DNA of 64,000 nt from Paenibacillus taichungensis (GTDB taxonomy: Bacteria; Bacillota; Bacilli; Paenibacillales; Paenibacillaceae): contig NZ_QEVW01000003.1 of NCBI RefSeq assembly GCF_003287275.1, positions 1 to 64,000 of the forward strand. The letters are read 5' to 3'. Shown one piece after another: positions 1-8,627 of the stretch. The notes beneath the pieces were generated by a model. That model saw nothing but the letters and a program-made list of their open reading frames with translations, was not told the DNA's origin and made no database searches. Position 1 is the stretch's first letter, and each line of letters begins with the position of its first letter. The translations under genes and the position numbers were made by a program.

Positions 1-841
<841 letters not shown>

Positions 842-880
842 TGCATGAATTACACTCTTAAAAAGGAATTTTGAGTTTAT

Positions 881-918
881 AAAAAGAGACGAACCTGATA
901 AAGGTTCGCCTCTTTTTG
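881..918. terminator. Bidirectional intrinsic terminator between collagen-like gene and serA
   Basis: A hairpin with arms reading AAAAAGAG..CGAACC and GGTTCG.CCTCTTTTT is flanked by A and T tracts, so it can stop the collagen-like transcript on the plus strand and the serA transcript on the minus strand. Confidence 0.85.
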
Positions 919-952
919 TCTTATAAGTAATAAGTGAATAGTCCGACAATAA

Positions 953-2548
953 TTAATTCAGAACTATTTCAACGGCTGTATTTATTTCCTGAAGAGCTGC
1001 AAGTTGCACAAGTACATCTTTTGGAACTTCCTTATCTACAGTTAGAATCATGATCGCTGCCCCACCAATGATTTTACGTCCGACCTGCATGGAGGCGATG
1101 TTAACTTCATTCTCTCCAAGCAAAGTTCCAACACGTCCGATAATCCCCGGTTTATCATTATGCGAAATCAGAACTTGGTGACTTTCCGGAGCAATATCCA
1201 CTGGGAATTTGTCCAGACGCACGATACGCTCTCCATAACCTGCAAGCAGAGTGCCCGCAACACGACGCTCCTCGGCATCCTGATTCGTTACAAGTGTGAC
1301 GGTAATCAGATTTGTAAATCCTTTCGTCGCCGAAGTTTGGCTAACCACTACGTTGAGATCCCGCACTTTAGCCAAATGCATGGAGTTGACAATATTGGCT
1401 TCTCCGCCTAAATGCCTTGCGAGAATACCTTTTACAATGTAACGAGTTAAAGGAGAAGTATCCACTTCCGACAGATCTCCAGCGTAGTCGATCCGGATTT
1501 CCTGAACTGCATTTTGAGTGATCTGAGCTGCAAAGCTGCCCAATGTTTCACCCAGTTTAAAGTACGGCTGCAGTTTGTTCATTACAGTTGGAGCTACAGC
1601 AGGCATGTTAACAGCGTTTTTGAACGGTTCATTGCGCAGAATATGCAGGACTTGCTCGGATACATCGATTGCTACATTTTCTTGCGCTTCTACTGTCGAT
1701 GCACCAAGATGAGGCGTCACAATAATGCTAGGGTGATTCAGGAACGGGTGATCAGCAGCTGGGGGTTCGCTCTCGAATACGTCGAATGCTGCACCAGCAA
1801 CGATACCTTCATCAATCGCTTCTACAAGTGCCATTTCGTCAACGACTCCACCACGGGCACAGTTGATAATACGCATACCTTTTTTCATTACTTCGAATTG
1901 TGGGCGGGAAATCATATGGCGTGTCTCAGGTGTTAATGGTGTGTGAACAGTCATGAAATCGGCATTGCGAATGATGTCATCCACACTAGCCAGCTTAACT
2001 TGAAGTTTCTCCGCGCGATCTTGAGTGAGGAACGGATCGTAAGCCAGAATATCCATTCCGAATGCTTTTGCACGCTTAGCTACTTCGCTACCGATTCGTC
2101 CCATACCGAGCACACCCAGCGTTTTATTTCTTAACTCCACACCCAGGAAGGTTTTACGATCCCAAGTACCTTGAATGGTTTTGGCATATGCCTGAGGAAT
2201 ATGTCGTGCCAGTGCCATCATCATGGCAAATGTATGCTCACATGTCGTAATCGTATTACCGTCAGGGGCGTTAATAACAATGATACCGCGTTGGGTAGCA
2301 GCTTCCAAATCAATGTTATCTACACCTACGCCAGCACGTCCGATGACTTTAAGGTTTGTACCTGCCGTCATAATTCGATCTGTTACACGAGTCTGACTTC
2401 GAACTAGAAGGGCGTCATAATCGCCGATAATTGCAACAAGCTCATCTTCGCTAAGACCTGTTTTCTTCTCAACTACAACATCATTTGCATCCACCAGTTG
2501 CTGGATTCCCAGATCACTAATGGGGTCCGACACTAACACTTTGTACAT
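953..2548 (-). CDS. serA: D-3-phosphoglycerate dehydrogenase
   Basis: Oxidises 3-phosphoglycerate to 3-phosphohydroxypyruvate with NAD, the first step of cytoplasmic serine synthesis. The 531 residues match the long SerA form: N-terminal substrate domain, NAD-binding core with GMGRIGSEVAKRA near residue 149, the HTPLTPETR and CARGGVVDE motifs, TPHLGAST with the catalytic His near 281, then the intervening domain and a C-terminal ACT domain (from about residue 458) that usually senses serine. The ATG at 2548 has a strong GGAGGAAG site on the minus strand just upstream. A T-box leader precedes it, so expression should follow tRNA charging. It converges with the collagen-like gene. Confidence 0.97.
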   Translation of the reverse strand: MYKVLVSDPISDLGIQQLVDANDVVVEKKTGLSEDELVAIIGDYDALLVRSQTRVTDRIMTAGTNLKVIGRAGVGVDNIDLEAATQRGIIVINAPDGNTITTCEHTFAMMMALARHIPQAYAKTIQGTWDRKTFLGVELRNKTLGVLGMGRIGSEVAKRAKAFGMDILAYDPFLTQDRAEKLQVKLASVDDIIRNADFMTVHTPLTPETRHMISRPQFEVMKKGMRIINCARGGVVDEMALVEAIDEGIVAGAAFDVFESEPPAADHPFLNHPSIIVTPHLGASTVEAQENVAIDVSEQVLHILRNEPFKNAVNMPAVAPTVMNKLQPYFKLGETLGSFAAQITQNAVQEIRIDYAGDLSEVDTSPLTRYIVKGILARHLGGEANIVNSMHLAKVRDLNVVVSQTSATKGFTNLITVTLVTNQDAEERRVAGTLLAGYGERIVRLDKFPVDIAPESHQVLISHNDKPGIIGRVGTLLGENEVNIASMQVGRKIIGGAAIMILTVDKEVPKDVLVQLAALQEINTAVEIVLN

Positions 2549-2702
2549 GGTTTCTTCCTCCTTAGGTATGTGTATCTATATCGTCAAGGTTTCACCTCAC
2601 GAAAGAGGCATTCCTTAAAACCAGTGAAACTCTTCCTTCCAACAACGCGGTGTCGCAGTAGAGGAGGAGGGTGTAGCAAATAGGGCGATTCCCACGTCTG
2701 TA

Positions 2703-2990
2703 CTCTAAAATAAATCAAAAAACTCTCAATCCACATACTGCTTGCGCAATAAGGGACGAGAGTTGTCGTGGTACCACCCTAATTCACCGCCGTTTCGCAA
2801 CGACAGTCTTAGCGGTCAATAAAGACCGAAGAGGATAACGGGTCTAAACCGATTGCACCTACTCCAGTTTCAATGCAATAACTCAGGAGCGCTCAAGATC
2901 ATCTGCCTGCCACCGATTTACACCATCCATCGGCTCTCTGTAAGACAAAGCAACGTCTTTTTTCCATCATCGTGTTTAACGTGACTAATT
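2703..2990 (-). promoter_or_regulatory. T-box leader (tRNA-sensing riboswitch) of serA
   Basis: On the minus strand the leader contains the conserved T-box core AGGGTGGTACCACG (complement of 2767-2780), followed by a terminator whose arms are the complements of 2758-2764 and 2721-2727, ending in a T tract. Upstream sequence (complement of about 2880-2985) can form Stem I. T-box RNAs read through the terminator when the cognate tRNA is uncharged. Serine is the expected specificity because of serA, but I could not fix the specifier codon from the sequence. Confidence 0.88.
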
Positions 2991-2997
2991 TTTTCAT

Positions 2998-3027
2998 AAT
3001 GTATCATGGCTGACATGAGCATGTCAA
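2998..3027 (-). promoter_or_regulatory. Sigma-A promoter of the serA T-box transcript
   Basis: On the minus strand a perfect TTGACA (complement of 3022-3027) is followed after 18 bases by TACATT (complement of 2998-3003). It sits directly upstream of the T-box leader. Confidence 0.65.
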
Positions 3028-3326
3028 TAGGCTTAAATGTTTTAATTCGATTTGCTAATGTGATTTTCTTAAGTGGAGGAGAAAGCGTACAGATGATAAA
3101 AATTGACTTCCTTGGTCGATTAAAATAGCTCGATTACAAGCTGTTTTATGAATCGGATTTTAACACATTAATGAAACGAATTCATTGGATAAGGCTCTAC
3201 TGAAAAACCGGGACTTGGGGCAGGCCTTGAACCTATTTGGTTTTTTGGCTATCATTTAGTATACTATCCGATTGGACAACGAATTTGTTATCCGTCAAAT
3301 ATAAGTCAAGAGGACAGACACAGGCG

Positions 3327-3920
3327 ATGAAAAAATTAAAGTTTCCCAAGTTCAAGATTCAGAAGGCTGAACCACAGCAACTTACCGAGCGTTTGCTTCT
3401 GATCAATCTATACTTTACACAAGGGTTAACTTTGATCATTGGGGTTGTATGGATTTTATTGCAGAAGAGAAATCTTTTTGATGTGCTTGCGTGGCCAGAC
3501 AGTTACCAGTTTATATGGTGGGGGCTTGGTCTTGCTGGCATTATGCTTGTTATGGACTTGGTTCTTTCTTATGTTATTCCTCAAGAAAGCATGGACGATG
3601 GGGGAATTAACGAGATGCTGTTTCGAAATCGTCCAATCTGGCACATTGTATGCATAGCAGCCATCGTTGCTGTTTGTGAAGAATTGTTATTTCGTGGAGC
3701 CATACAGCATGTGTTAGGTCCTTACTGGACAAGTATTTTATTTGCAGTTATCCATATACGCTATTTGCGGCACTGGATTCCGACTGGCTGGGTATTTGTT
3801 TCGAGTTATGGATTGGGTTGGATTTATATGCAATCCGGCACATTATGGGCGCCTATATTATGTCATTTTATCATTGATTTGGTGTCTGGATTAGCGATAC
3901 GTTTTCGGAGGGGATCATGA
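3327..3920 (+). CDS. CPBP family intramembrane metalloprotease (YpbD-like)
   Basis: A 197-residue multi-pass membrane protein of the CPBP (Abi/CAAX protease-like) family. The diagnostic EELLFRG motif lies near residue 128, followed by His-containing motifs FAVIHIRYLRH and LCHFIIDL that complete the metal site of these glutamate-type intramembrane proteases. The frame is open from 3237, but the ATG at 3327 (MKKLKFPKF) with an AGAGGA site upstream is the likelier start. Substrate is unknown. It occupies the ypbD position next to serA in the B. subtilis-like order and overlaps the next gene by four bases, so the two are probably co-translated. Confidence 0.85.
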   Translation: MKKLKFPKFKIQKAEPQQLTERLLLINLYFTQGLTLIIGVVWILLQKRNLFDVLAWPDSYQFIWWGLGLAGIMLVMDLVLSYVIPQESMDDGGINEMLFRNRPIWHIVCIAAIVAVCEELLFRGAIQHVLGPYWTSILFAVIHIRYLRHWIPTGWVFVSSYGLGWIYMQSGTLWAPILCHFIIDLVSGLAIRFRRGS

Positions 3921-4369
3921 ATCAGCAATTAAGTAGAATGAAGACTTATGGCAGTCAGCGCCATCGTCACTCGGATAAAACAGAGACATCTGAGCGTCCT
4001 GAAGCTTCTCCAGTAAATCTGGTTGTTGAACCAGCTGCTGCCTCAGAGGTGGGAGGACTCACACCAATTACCTCGGTCTCCATACCAAGATCACAACGTA
4101 AGTCTTATACATCATCGCTGGAAAGTCCGGTACTTCCCCGGCGGGCGCCAGCACGTGCCAACAAAGCACAAAAACCATCAGAAGAAGTCGTTTCCGAAGC
4201 AGGTACACTTCCTACAAGGACTGAACTTCATCCTTCTCGTCGTTTACGTCTCAGTAAACGATTTGTTAACTCGCTCATATTTATATTTGTATTGCTCACA
4301 ATCAGTCTGGTATGGTGGGGGATAAAAGGAGCGCCTTCATTGGATACTTTCCTTCCATGGCCATGGTAG
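3917..4369 (+). CDS. Hypothetical single-pass membrane protein
   Basis: I do not recognise this 150-residue protein. The first ~115 residues are hydrophilic, rich in Ser, Pro, Arg and Glu and look disordered. A single hydrophobic segment near residues 118-136 (NSLIFIFVLLTISLVWWG) is followed by a short Pro/Trp-rich tail. The start overlaps the upstream protease stop (ATGA), and its 3' end overlaps the phosphoesterase gene by up to 58 bases in another frame, which supports a tightly coupled operon. A topology with a cytoplasmic disordered tail is inferred from the basic residues before the membrane segment. Confidence 0.65.
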   Translation: MNQQLSRMKTYGSQRHRHSDKTETSERPEASPVNLVVEPAAASEVGGLTPITSVSIPRSQRKSYTSSLESPVLPRRAPARANKAQKPSEEVVSEAGTLPTRTELHPSRRLRLSKRFVNSLIFIFVLLTISLVWWGIKGAPSLDTFLPWPW

Positions 4370-5181
4370 TGCTGGCGTGGATCGTTGCCGTTATTTTGGC
4401 TGGGATTGGGTTACTGGTTCATATGTGGCGTGAGGCGCATCTTCATCATATTGTTCCTGATGAGGTTGAAGTGCCCAATTTGCCCTCTTCTTTTGATGGC
4501 AGCAAAATCCTGTATTTATCTGATATTCATAAACGTATGTTGAAAAAGAATGATTTGGAACATCTTCGCAATCAGGTGGACTGGGTTATCATTGGGGGAG
4601 ATGTGGCAGAAAAAGGGATTTCATGGTCTATCGTCAGACATAATATGAACTTGTTAGCTTATATTGCCCCTACCTTCACAGTGTATGGGAACCATGACAA
4701 AAGAGCAGGAACTGTGCATCTCGAACGTATATTTCGAGATACGGGCGTTCAACTCTTACAGGATTCTACCACTTACCTTCGTAAAGGGAATAGCAAGTTA
4801 TGCCTGGTGGGCATTGATTATCGTTCACGGCAAGGCGATTCGCTGCTTGCAGAATTGGAAAGCAAAGATTGCAAGATTGCTATTGTCCATGATCCCTTAG
4901 AAGCTCTTCACTTGAATGCACCTGTTGATCTGATATTGAGTGGTCACACACACGGCGGACAATTAGTAATTCCTGGCTTAGGCCCTGTCTTTCTTAACAA
5001 AACGTACCGCTCCGTGTCTAGCGGATGGTTTTCTTTGAAAAAGGATAATAATGATACCGAGCAACAAGGAAAAATATTGGTTAGCAAAGGATACGGAACA
5101 AATCATTTGCCGCTCAGACTTTGTTGTCCCGCAGAGATGCATATCATTACTTTGCGAATGCACTCAAACAAACAGCCTTGA
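4312..5181 (+). CDS. Metallophosphoesterase, membrane-anchored (YpbG/YkuE-like)
   Basis: A calcineurin-like phosphoesterase with the family's metal-ligand motifs in order: LSDIH, GGDVAEKG, GNHD and GHTHGGQ. The N-terminus carries one hydrophobic segment (MAMVVLAWIVAVILAGIGLL), so the catalytic domain is probably tethered at the membrane. The start is uncertain: ATG 4312 lies inside the upstream gene without a clear ribosome site, while ATG 4357 or 4363 would give a cleaner membrane anchor. An AAAAGGAG at 4324-4331 lies between them. The substrate cannot be read from sequence; related proteins hydrolyse phosphodiesters or lipid head groups. The stop codon lies inside the terminator hairpin. 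Confidence 0.85.
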   Translation: MVGDKRSAFIGYFPSMAMVVLAWIVAVILAGIGLLVHMWREAHLHHIVPDEVEVPNLPSSFDGSKILYLSDIHKRMLKKNDLEHLRNQVDWVIIGGDVAEKGISWSIVRHNMNLLAYIAPTFTVYGNHDKRAGTVHLERIFRDTGVQLLQDSTTYLRKGNSKLCLVGIDYRSRQGDSLLAELESKDCKIAIVHDPLEALHLNAPVDLILSGHTHGGQLVIPGLGPVFLNKTYRSVSSGWFSLKKDNNDTEQQGKILVSKGYGTNHLPLRLCCPAEMHIITLRMHSNKQP

Positions 5182-5205
5182 TCCGCATAGGATCAAGGCT
5201 GTTTG
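5169..5205. terminator. Intrinsic terminator with a 15-bp stem
   Basis: Near-perfect inverted repeat 5169-5183/5191-5205 around a 7-base loop, followed by T-rich sequence. The phosphoesterase stop codon (5179-5181) is within the left arm. The facing deacetylase gene ends at 5288, so it may serve both strands. Confidence 0.8.
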
Positions 5206-5287
5206 TTATAACTTTTTTAGCTCCTTCGTGTCAGTTCCAACTCATCAATTTTGATTTTAACCTGAATGCTGGGCAAATAGTCGAAGT

Positions 5288-6223
5288 TTAGCGGGCCTTC
5301 AGTTCAATGGAGCGAGGGTCGACAAATGTATAGCCTTTCTGTTCAAGTTTGGTTAACAACTCATCCAACGCTTCAACTGTCCATGGCAACTCATGCATCA
5401 AAATATTACTGCCGGGATTTAATTGATCCAGCACATTCCGGATGACCTTCTCCGGTTTGTTTTTGGTGCTCTTATCCCAATCCAGTGAACCATTGGACCA
5501 TGTCATGTATAACATGCCATTTTTCTTGACTGTGGCCTTTAGTGCATCATTTCCAGAACCAAACGGAGGGCGGAAGAATTGAGGTTCAATTCCAATCGTG
5601 TCTTTCACAATCTTTTGCACATCAGTTACCTGTTTGGCGGCTGCTGTGGTGGACATTTTTTTTAGATCCTCATGATCCCACGCATGATTTCCAACAACTT
5701 GACCGCGTTCATGAATGATCTCGAGCAACTCGGGATGACTTTTTACTCGGTATCCGTTAACAAAAAATATTGCTTTCGCGCTATGTTTATCCAATGTGTC
5801 GATTAATCCATTAATCATTTTTTCTTCTTTGGGCCCATCATCAAATGTCAATAATACAACCTTGCTTTCGCTCGTCTTATCGTTGGGTTTGATGTAGTAA
5901 TTGGCGTTCATGTGATACGTTTTTTCGATATTATCTTCGGCTGATTGTGACATGGGACTGTTATCAGTTCCTTCTTTTTCGGTCGAAGATGTTTCGTCAT
6001 CACTTGTTGATTGTTGATTAGAATTGGAGTCCGTTGGGGACGGAGAATCAGTGGATGGCCTTTCATCTGTGCCGGTGCCAGTTGGTTCGTTCTGCTGCTC
6101 CTGTGTGGAAGTAACCGATTCGTTGCTGGACTTCGTGGATTCAGGTGTTGTTTCGTCATTGGTTCCACAAGCTGACAACAGCATGCATGCGATCATAATT
6201 AAGGCGGTGGTGTGTCTAATCAT
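5288..6223 (-). CDS. Polysaccharide deacetylase family lipoprotein
   Basis: A secreted, lipid-anchored NodB-type deacetylase of about 311 residues. The start at 6223 gives a classical lipoprotein signal (MIRHTTALIMIACMLLSACG) with lipobox LSAC; the frame is open to 6277 (TTG), but that extension breaks the signal peptide. After a ~90-residue Ser/Thr/Glu-rich linker comes the NodB fold: TFDDGP (metal and base Asp), the HAWDHEDL histidine motif, RPPFGSG and LMHELPW. These residues match active carbohydrate esterase family 4 enzymes acting on N-acetylglucosamine polymers, probably peptidoglycan (inference). Transcribed divergently from the gene at 6318, with only about 95 bp between starts. Confidence 0.88.
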   Translation of the reverse strand: MIRHTTALIMIACMLLSACGTNDETTPESTKSSNESVTSTQEQQNEPTGTGTDERPSTDSPSPTDSNSNQQSTSDDETSSTEKEGTDNSPMSQSAEDNIEKTYHMNANYYIKPNDKTSESKVVLLTFDDGPKEEKMINGLIDTLDKHSAKAIFFVNGYRVKSHPELLEIIHERGQVVGNHAWDHEDLKKMSTTAAAKQVTDVQKIVKDTIGIEPQFFRPPFGSGNDALKATVKKNGMLYMTWSNGSLDWDKSTKNKPEKVIRNVLDQLNPGSNILMHELPWTVEALDELLTKLEQKGYTFVDPRSIELKAR

Positions 6224-6317
6224 GATTTCAACTCGCTTTCCTGTATTTATGCGGAATGAGATGTCGCCCTCCCGCAAACACTAGTTGTGATTTTAACATT
6301 AAAAGGAGGTTGGTGTA

Positions 6318-6674
6318 ATGAAGGCGTCATCCTTTTTCTGGGGTGTTGTAATTGGCGTAGCAGCCAGCTCTTGGCTGTCCAAAGGTAAAATGTCAATGCT
6401 GTCTTCCGGTTCATCCCGCAATATGATGAATCAGGCCAAACACAAAATGATGGAGATGACGTTCCCGGGCATGGACGGATTCAGCTCCAAGCCAAACGAA
6501 CAGAGCGGAGATTCCCACAAAAGCACGCATAAAAAAATTGCAAAGCCGATCACTCCGCAGGAAAAAGAAGAGAACATGAACATGCTCAAAGATTTTATTC
6601 GCACCAATCCGGATGTTAAACATGAAGTTGAGCAAATTTTAACTCAAACAAACACAACAGTACCGGGTTTATAA
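6318..6674 (+). CDS. Hypothetical small membrane-anchored protein
   Basis: An unrecognised 118-residue protein behind a strong AAAAGGAGG ribosome site at 6300-6308. The N-terminus (SSFFWGVVIGVAASSWLS) is a short hydrophobic stretch with a glycine-rich pattern like that of YtxH-type proteins, followed by a Met/Ser/Lys-rich middle and an amphipathic helical C-terminal third (MNMLKDFIRTNPDVKHEVEQIL). No enzyme motif is visible. It stands alone with its own terminator and is divergent from the deacetylase. Confidence 0.65.
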   Translation: MKASSFFWGVVIGVAASSWLSKGKMSMLSSGSSRNMMNQAKHKMMEMTFPGMDGFSSKPNEQSGDSHKSTHKKIAKPITPQEKEENMNMLKDFIRTNPDVKHEVEQILTQTNTTVPGL

Positions 6675-6690
6675 ACAGAAACCTCCCATT

Positions 6691-6735
6691 AGAATCATCC
6701 ACAGTCCTGTTTTGATGTGGAATGATTCTTTTTTT
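6691..6735 (+). terminator. Intrinsic terminator
   Basis: AGAATCATCCACA (6691-6703) pairs with TGTGGAATGATTCT (6716-6729) with one bulge, then a seven-T run. Confidence 0.88.
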
Positions 6736-6806
6736 GTCGATTTTACTTCGTGCATTTGCAGGTATAAAATGATAACATAACTACATAGATTTATTTTCAG
6801 CACATA

Positions 6807-6835
6807 TTGTTTTGTGCTTCATAATCTGTTATAAG
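6807..6835 (+). promoter_or_regulatory. Sigma-A promoter of the mecA-like gene
   Basis: TTGTTT (6807-6812), 17 bases, TATAAG (6830-6835), 27 bases upstream of the gene's ATG. Confidence 0.55.
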
Positions 6836-6861
6836 ACTTGCTTATAAAGGGGAGATCCTGT

Positions 6862-7476
6862 ATGAAAATAGAACGATTAAGTCACGATAAGATACGGATT
6901 TTCCTGACCTTTGACGATCTGAGCGAGCGCGGAATACAAAAAGAAGATATGTGGCAGGAAATACCTAAAGTTCATGAACTGTTCACTGAAATGATGGACC
7001 AGGCCTATTCCGAACTTGGATTTGATGCTACAGGTCCTCTTGCTGTCGAAGTATTCGCACTTCCCGCTCAAGGGATGGTTGTCATTGTCACCCGGGGGAA
7101 ATATGATCCGCAACAATATGGTTCAGGTAATGAGGATGATCTGCCTGAAGAAGTATATGAGATGGAAGTTACACTTGAGCAGAGCGATTCCATCGTCTAT
7201 GCATTCAAAGATTTTGAAGTGCTTATTGAGGCTGCACATATGTTGCATCAGCACGTAACGGATGCTGGAAGACTTTATTCCTATAAAGACAAATGGTTTT
7301 TGCATTTTGAACCGGATGACTTGGATTCCACCAAACATGCAGCATTGATTGCCTTGCTTGCTGAATTCGGTGAAGGTTCTTCCGTTACCCCTGCCGTCAT
7401 GGAAGAGTACGGAAAGGTTGTTATGCCTGAACAAGCGGTTGAGGTTATTTGCACCCACTTCAAGCGTCAGGAGTAA
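6862..7476 (+). CDS. mecA: MecA-family adaptor protein (MecA/YpbH)
   Basis: MecA-type adaptors deliver substrates to the ClpC-ClpP protease; in B. subtilis MecA targets ComK and its paralogue YpbH (MecB) lies at this genome position. The 204 residues begin MKIERLSHDKIRIFLTFDDL, the characteristic N-terminal substrate-recognition domain, followed by an acidic linker (near residues 85-100) and a C-terminal ClpC-binding domain (IVYAFKDFEVLIEAA onward). ATG 6862 is preceded by GGGGAGATCC; the frame is open to 6838 without a better site. Orthology to YpbH rather than MecA is inferred from synteny only. Confidence 0.85.
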   Translation: MKIERLSHDKIRIFLTFDDLSERGIQKEDMWQEIPKVHELFTEMMDQAYSELGFDATGPLAVEVFALPAQGMVVIVTRGKYDPQQYGSGNEDDLPEEVYEMEVTLEQSDSIVYAFKDFEVLIEAAHMLHQHVTDAGRLYSYKDKWFLHFEPDDLDSTKHAALIALLAEFGEGSSVTPAVMEEYGKVVMPEQAVEVICTHFKRQE

Positions 7477-7519
7477 GCTCTAGTTGTAATCGCGTCTTAA
7501 GTCAGAGGAGGGAATTTCG

Positions 7520-8215
7520 GTGCTTTTGTTTTCGGTTTTAGCGGCAGCAGTAGCTCCGGGTCTCGCCTTGTTAACATACTTTTATCTGAAAGACCGTTAT
7601 GACTCTGAACCTCTTCATATGGTATTTCGAGTCTTCCTCATGGGGATTTTGATGGTATTGCCTGTGATGATTATTCAGCGCGGCATGATGATCTGGCTTG
7701 GAGATAATCCTTATGTTGAAGCCATCCTGATTTCAGGTGGGGTTGAAGAGTTCGTCAAATGGTTTGTGATATACCATATTATTTATAATCATACCGAATT
7801 TGACGAGCCTTACGATGGGATTCTATACTCCGTTGCTGTTTCACTCGGATTTGCTACAGTTGAGAATGTGTTGTATGCCTTTGCGGGGAATGCTTCCGTC
7901 TCAGCTATGTTCATTCGTGCATTGCTACCTGTATCGGGTCACGCCATGTTTGCGGTAATTATGGGTTATTACATGGGGCGGGCCAAGTTCTCGGATGGCA
8001 AGAAAAAACGTTGGTTTCTTATGCTCTCACTTGTTTTACCGTTCTTCTGGCATGCTCTATACGATGTCATTATGAATACGATGGTGAATCATTGGTTATG
8101 GTTCATTGCGCCATTGATGGCGGGACTATGGTACGGTGCGATGGGCAAGATTACAAGGGCCAACAATCGTTCTCCTTTTCGTTTTGTGAAGCGTGAGGAA
8201 GAGATTAAATTATAA
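7520..8215 (+). CDS. prsW: PrsW family intramembrane glutamic protease
   Basis: PrsW makes the site-1 cut in the anti-sigma factor RsiW, releasing sigma-W in B. subtilis. This 231-residue multi-pass membrane protein starts at GTG 7520 behind AGAGGAGGG and carries the family signatures GGVEEFVKWF (catalytic Glu pair), FATVENVLYAF, SGHAMFAVIMGYYMG and FWHALYD. Length matches the family. It follows mecA by 43 bp and may be co-transcribed. An RsiW-like anti-sigma is not adjacent; the window has one other ECF-type pair at 46.5 kb, but a connection would be speculation. Confidence 0.9.
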   Translation: MLLFSVLAAAVAPGLALLTYFYLKDRYDSEPLHMVFRVFLMGILMVLPVMIIQRGMMIWLGDNPYVEAILISGGVEEFVKWFVIYHIIYNHTEFDEPYDGILYSVAVSLGFATVENVLYAFAGNASVSAMFIRALLPVSGHAMFAVIMGYYMGRAKFSDGKKKRWFLMLSLVLPFFWHALYDVIMNTMVNHWLWFIAPLMAGLWYGAMGKITRANNRSPFRFVKREEEIKL

Positions 8216-8225
8216 AAAATACGGA

Positions 8226-8279
8226 CACACTGGTGGACATGGAGCGCAACCTGCGCCTGATGCCCCGGTGTGTTTTTTT
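8226..8279 (+). terminator. Intrinsic terminator after prsW
   Basis: ACACACTGG and CCGGTGTGT arms enclose a second hairpin-forming stretch and end in a T tract (8273-8279). Confidence 0.75.
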
Positions 8280-8334
8280 GTTGAAATAAATAAAAATTCC
8301 CGGGGGAAGACAAATAGAAACGGGGATAAGCGTG

Positions 8335-8505
8335 ATGAGAATCAAAATTAAAATCAGATGCAAACAATGTGGAGAACGTTTTACGCTGCGAGGCAAGAAG
8401 GAACGAGGGAGAATTGAGACCGGTTTTAAACAGTGTTTGTGTGATAATCGGGACCAGTTTGAAATTGAGGAAGATGGCGGCACAACCTGGGTACAGTTGA
8501 ATTAA
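8335..8505 (+). CDS. Small zinc-ribbon-like protein (56 aa)
   Basis: An ATG at 8335 behind GGGGATAAGC opens a 56-codon frame, MRIKIKIRCKQCGERFTLRG..., with a CxxC pair at residues 9 and 12 and a CxC pair at 34 and 36, a plausible one-metal zinc ribbon. The rest is charged. No function is assigned. It lies just upstream of ypeB, in the place where sleB (spore cortex lytic enzyme) stands in B. subtilis, and is not related to it. Confidence 0.65.
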   Translation: MRIKIKIRCKQCGERFTLRGKKERGRIETGFKQCLCDNRDQFEIEEDGGTTWVQLN

Positions 8506-8563
8506 ACAAATGGTTTGGGAACATGCGAGATAAGCCCGTCATTGGACAGACTGGAAATCGCAT

Positions 8564-8593
8564 GCATAAGAGGTCTTTCTTCGATCCACAATA
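8564..8593 (+). promoter_or_regulatory. Probable sigma-G (forespore) promoter of ypeB
   Basis: GCATA (8564-8568), exactly 18 bases, CACAATA (8587-8593) fits the sigma-G pattern GHATR-N18-CATNHTA with one mismatch. It is 34 bp upstream of the ypeB start, and ypeB homologues are expressed in the forespore. Confidence 0.6.
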
Positions 8594-8627
8594 GAGGTAG
8601 TGGCTTAGAAGAAAGGAGACTCTACCG

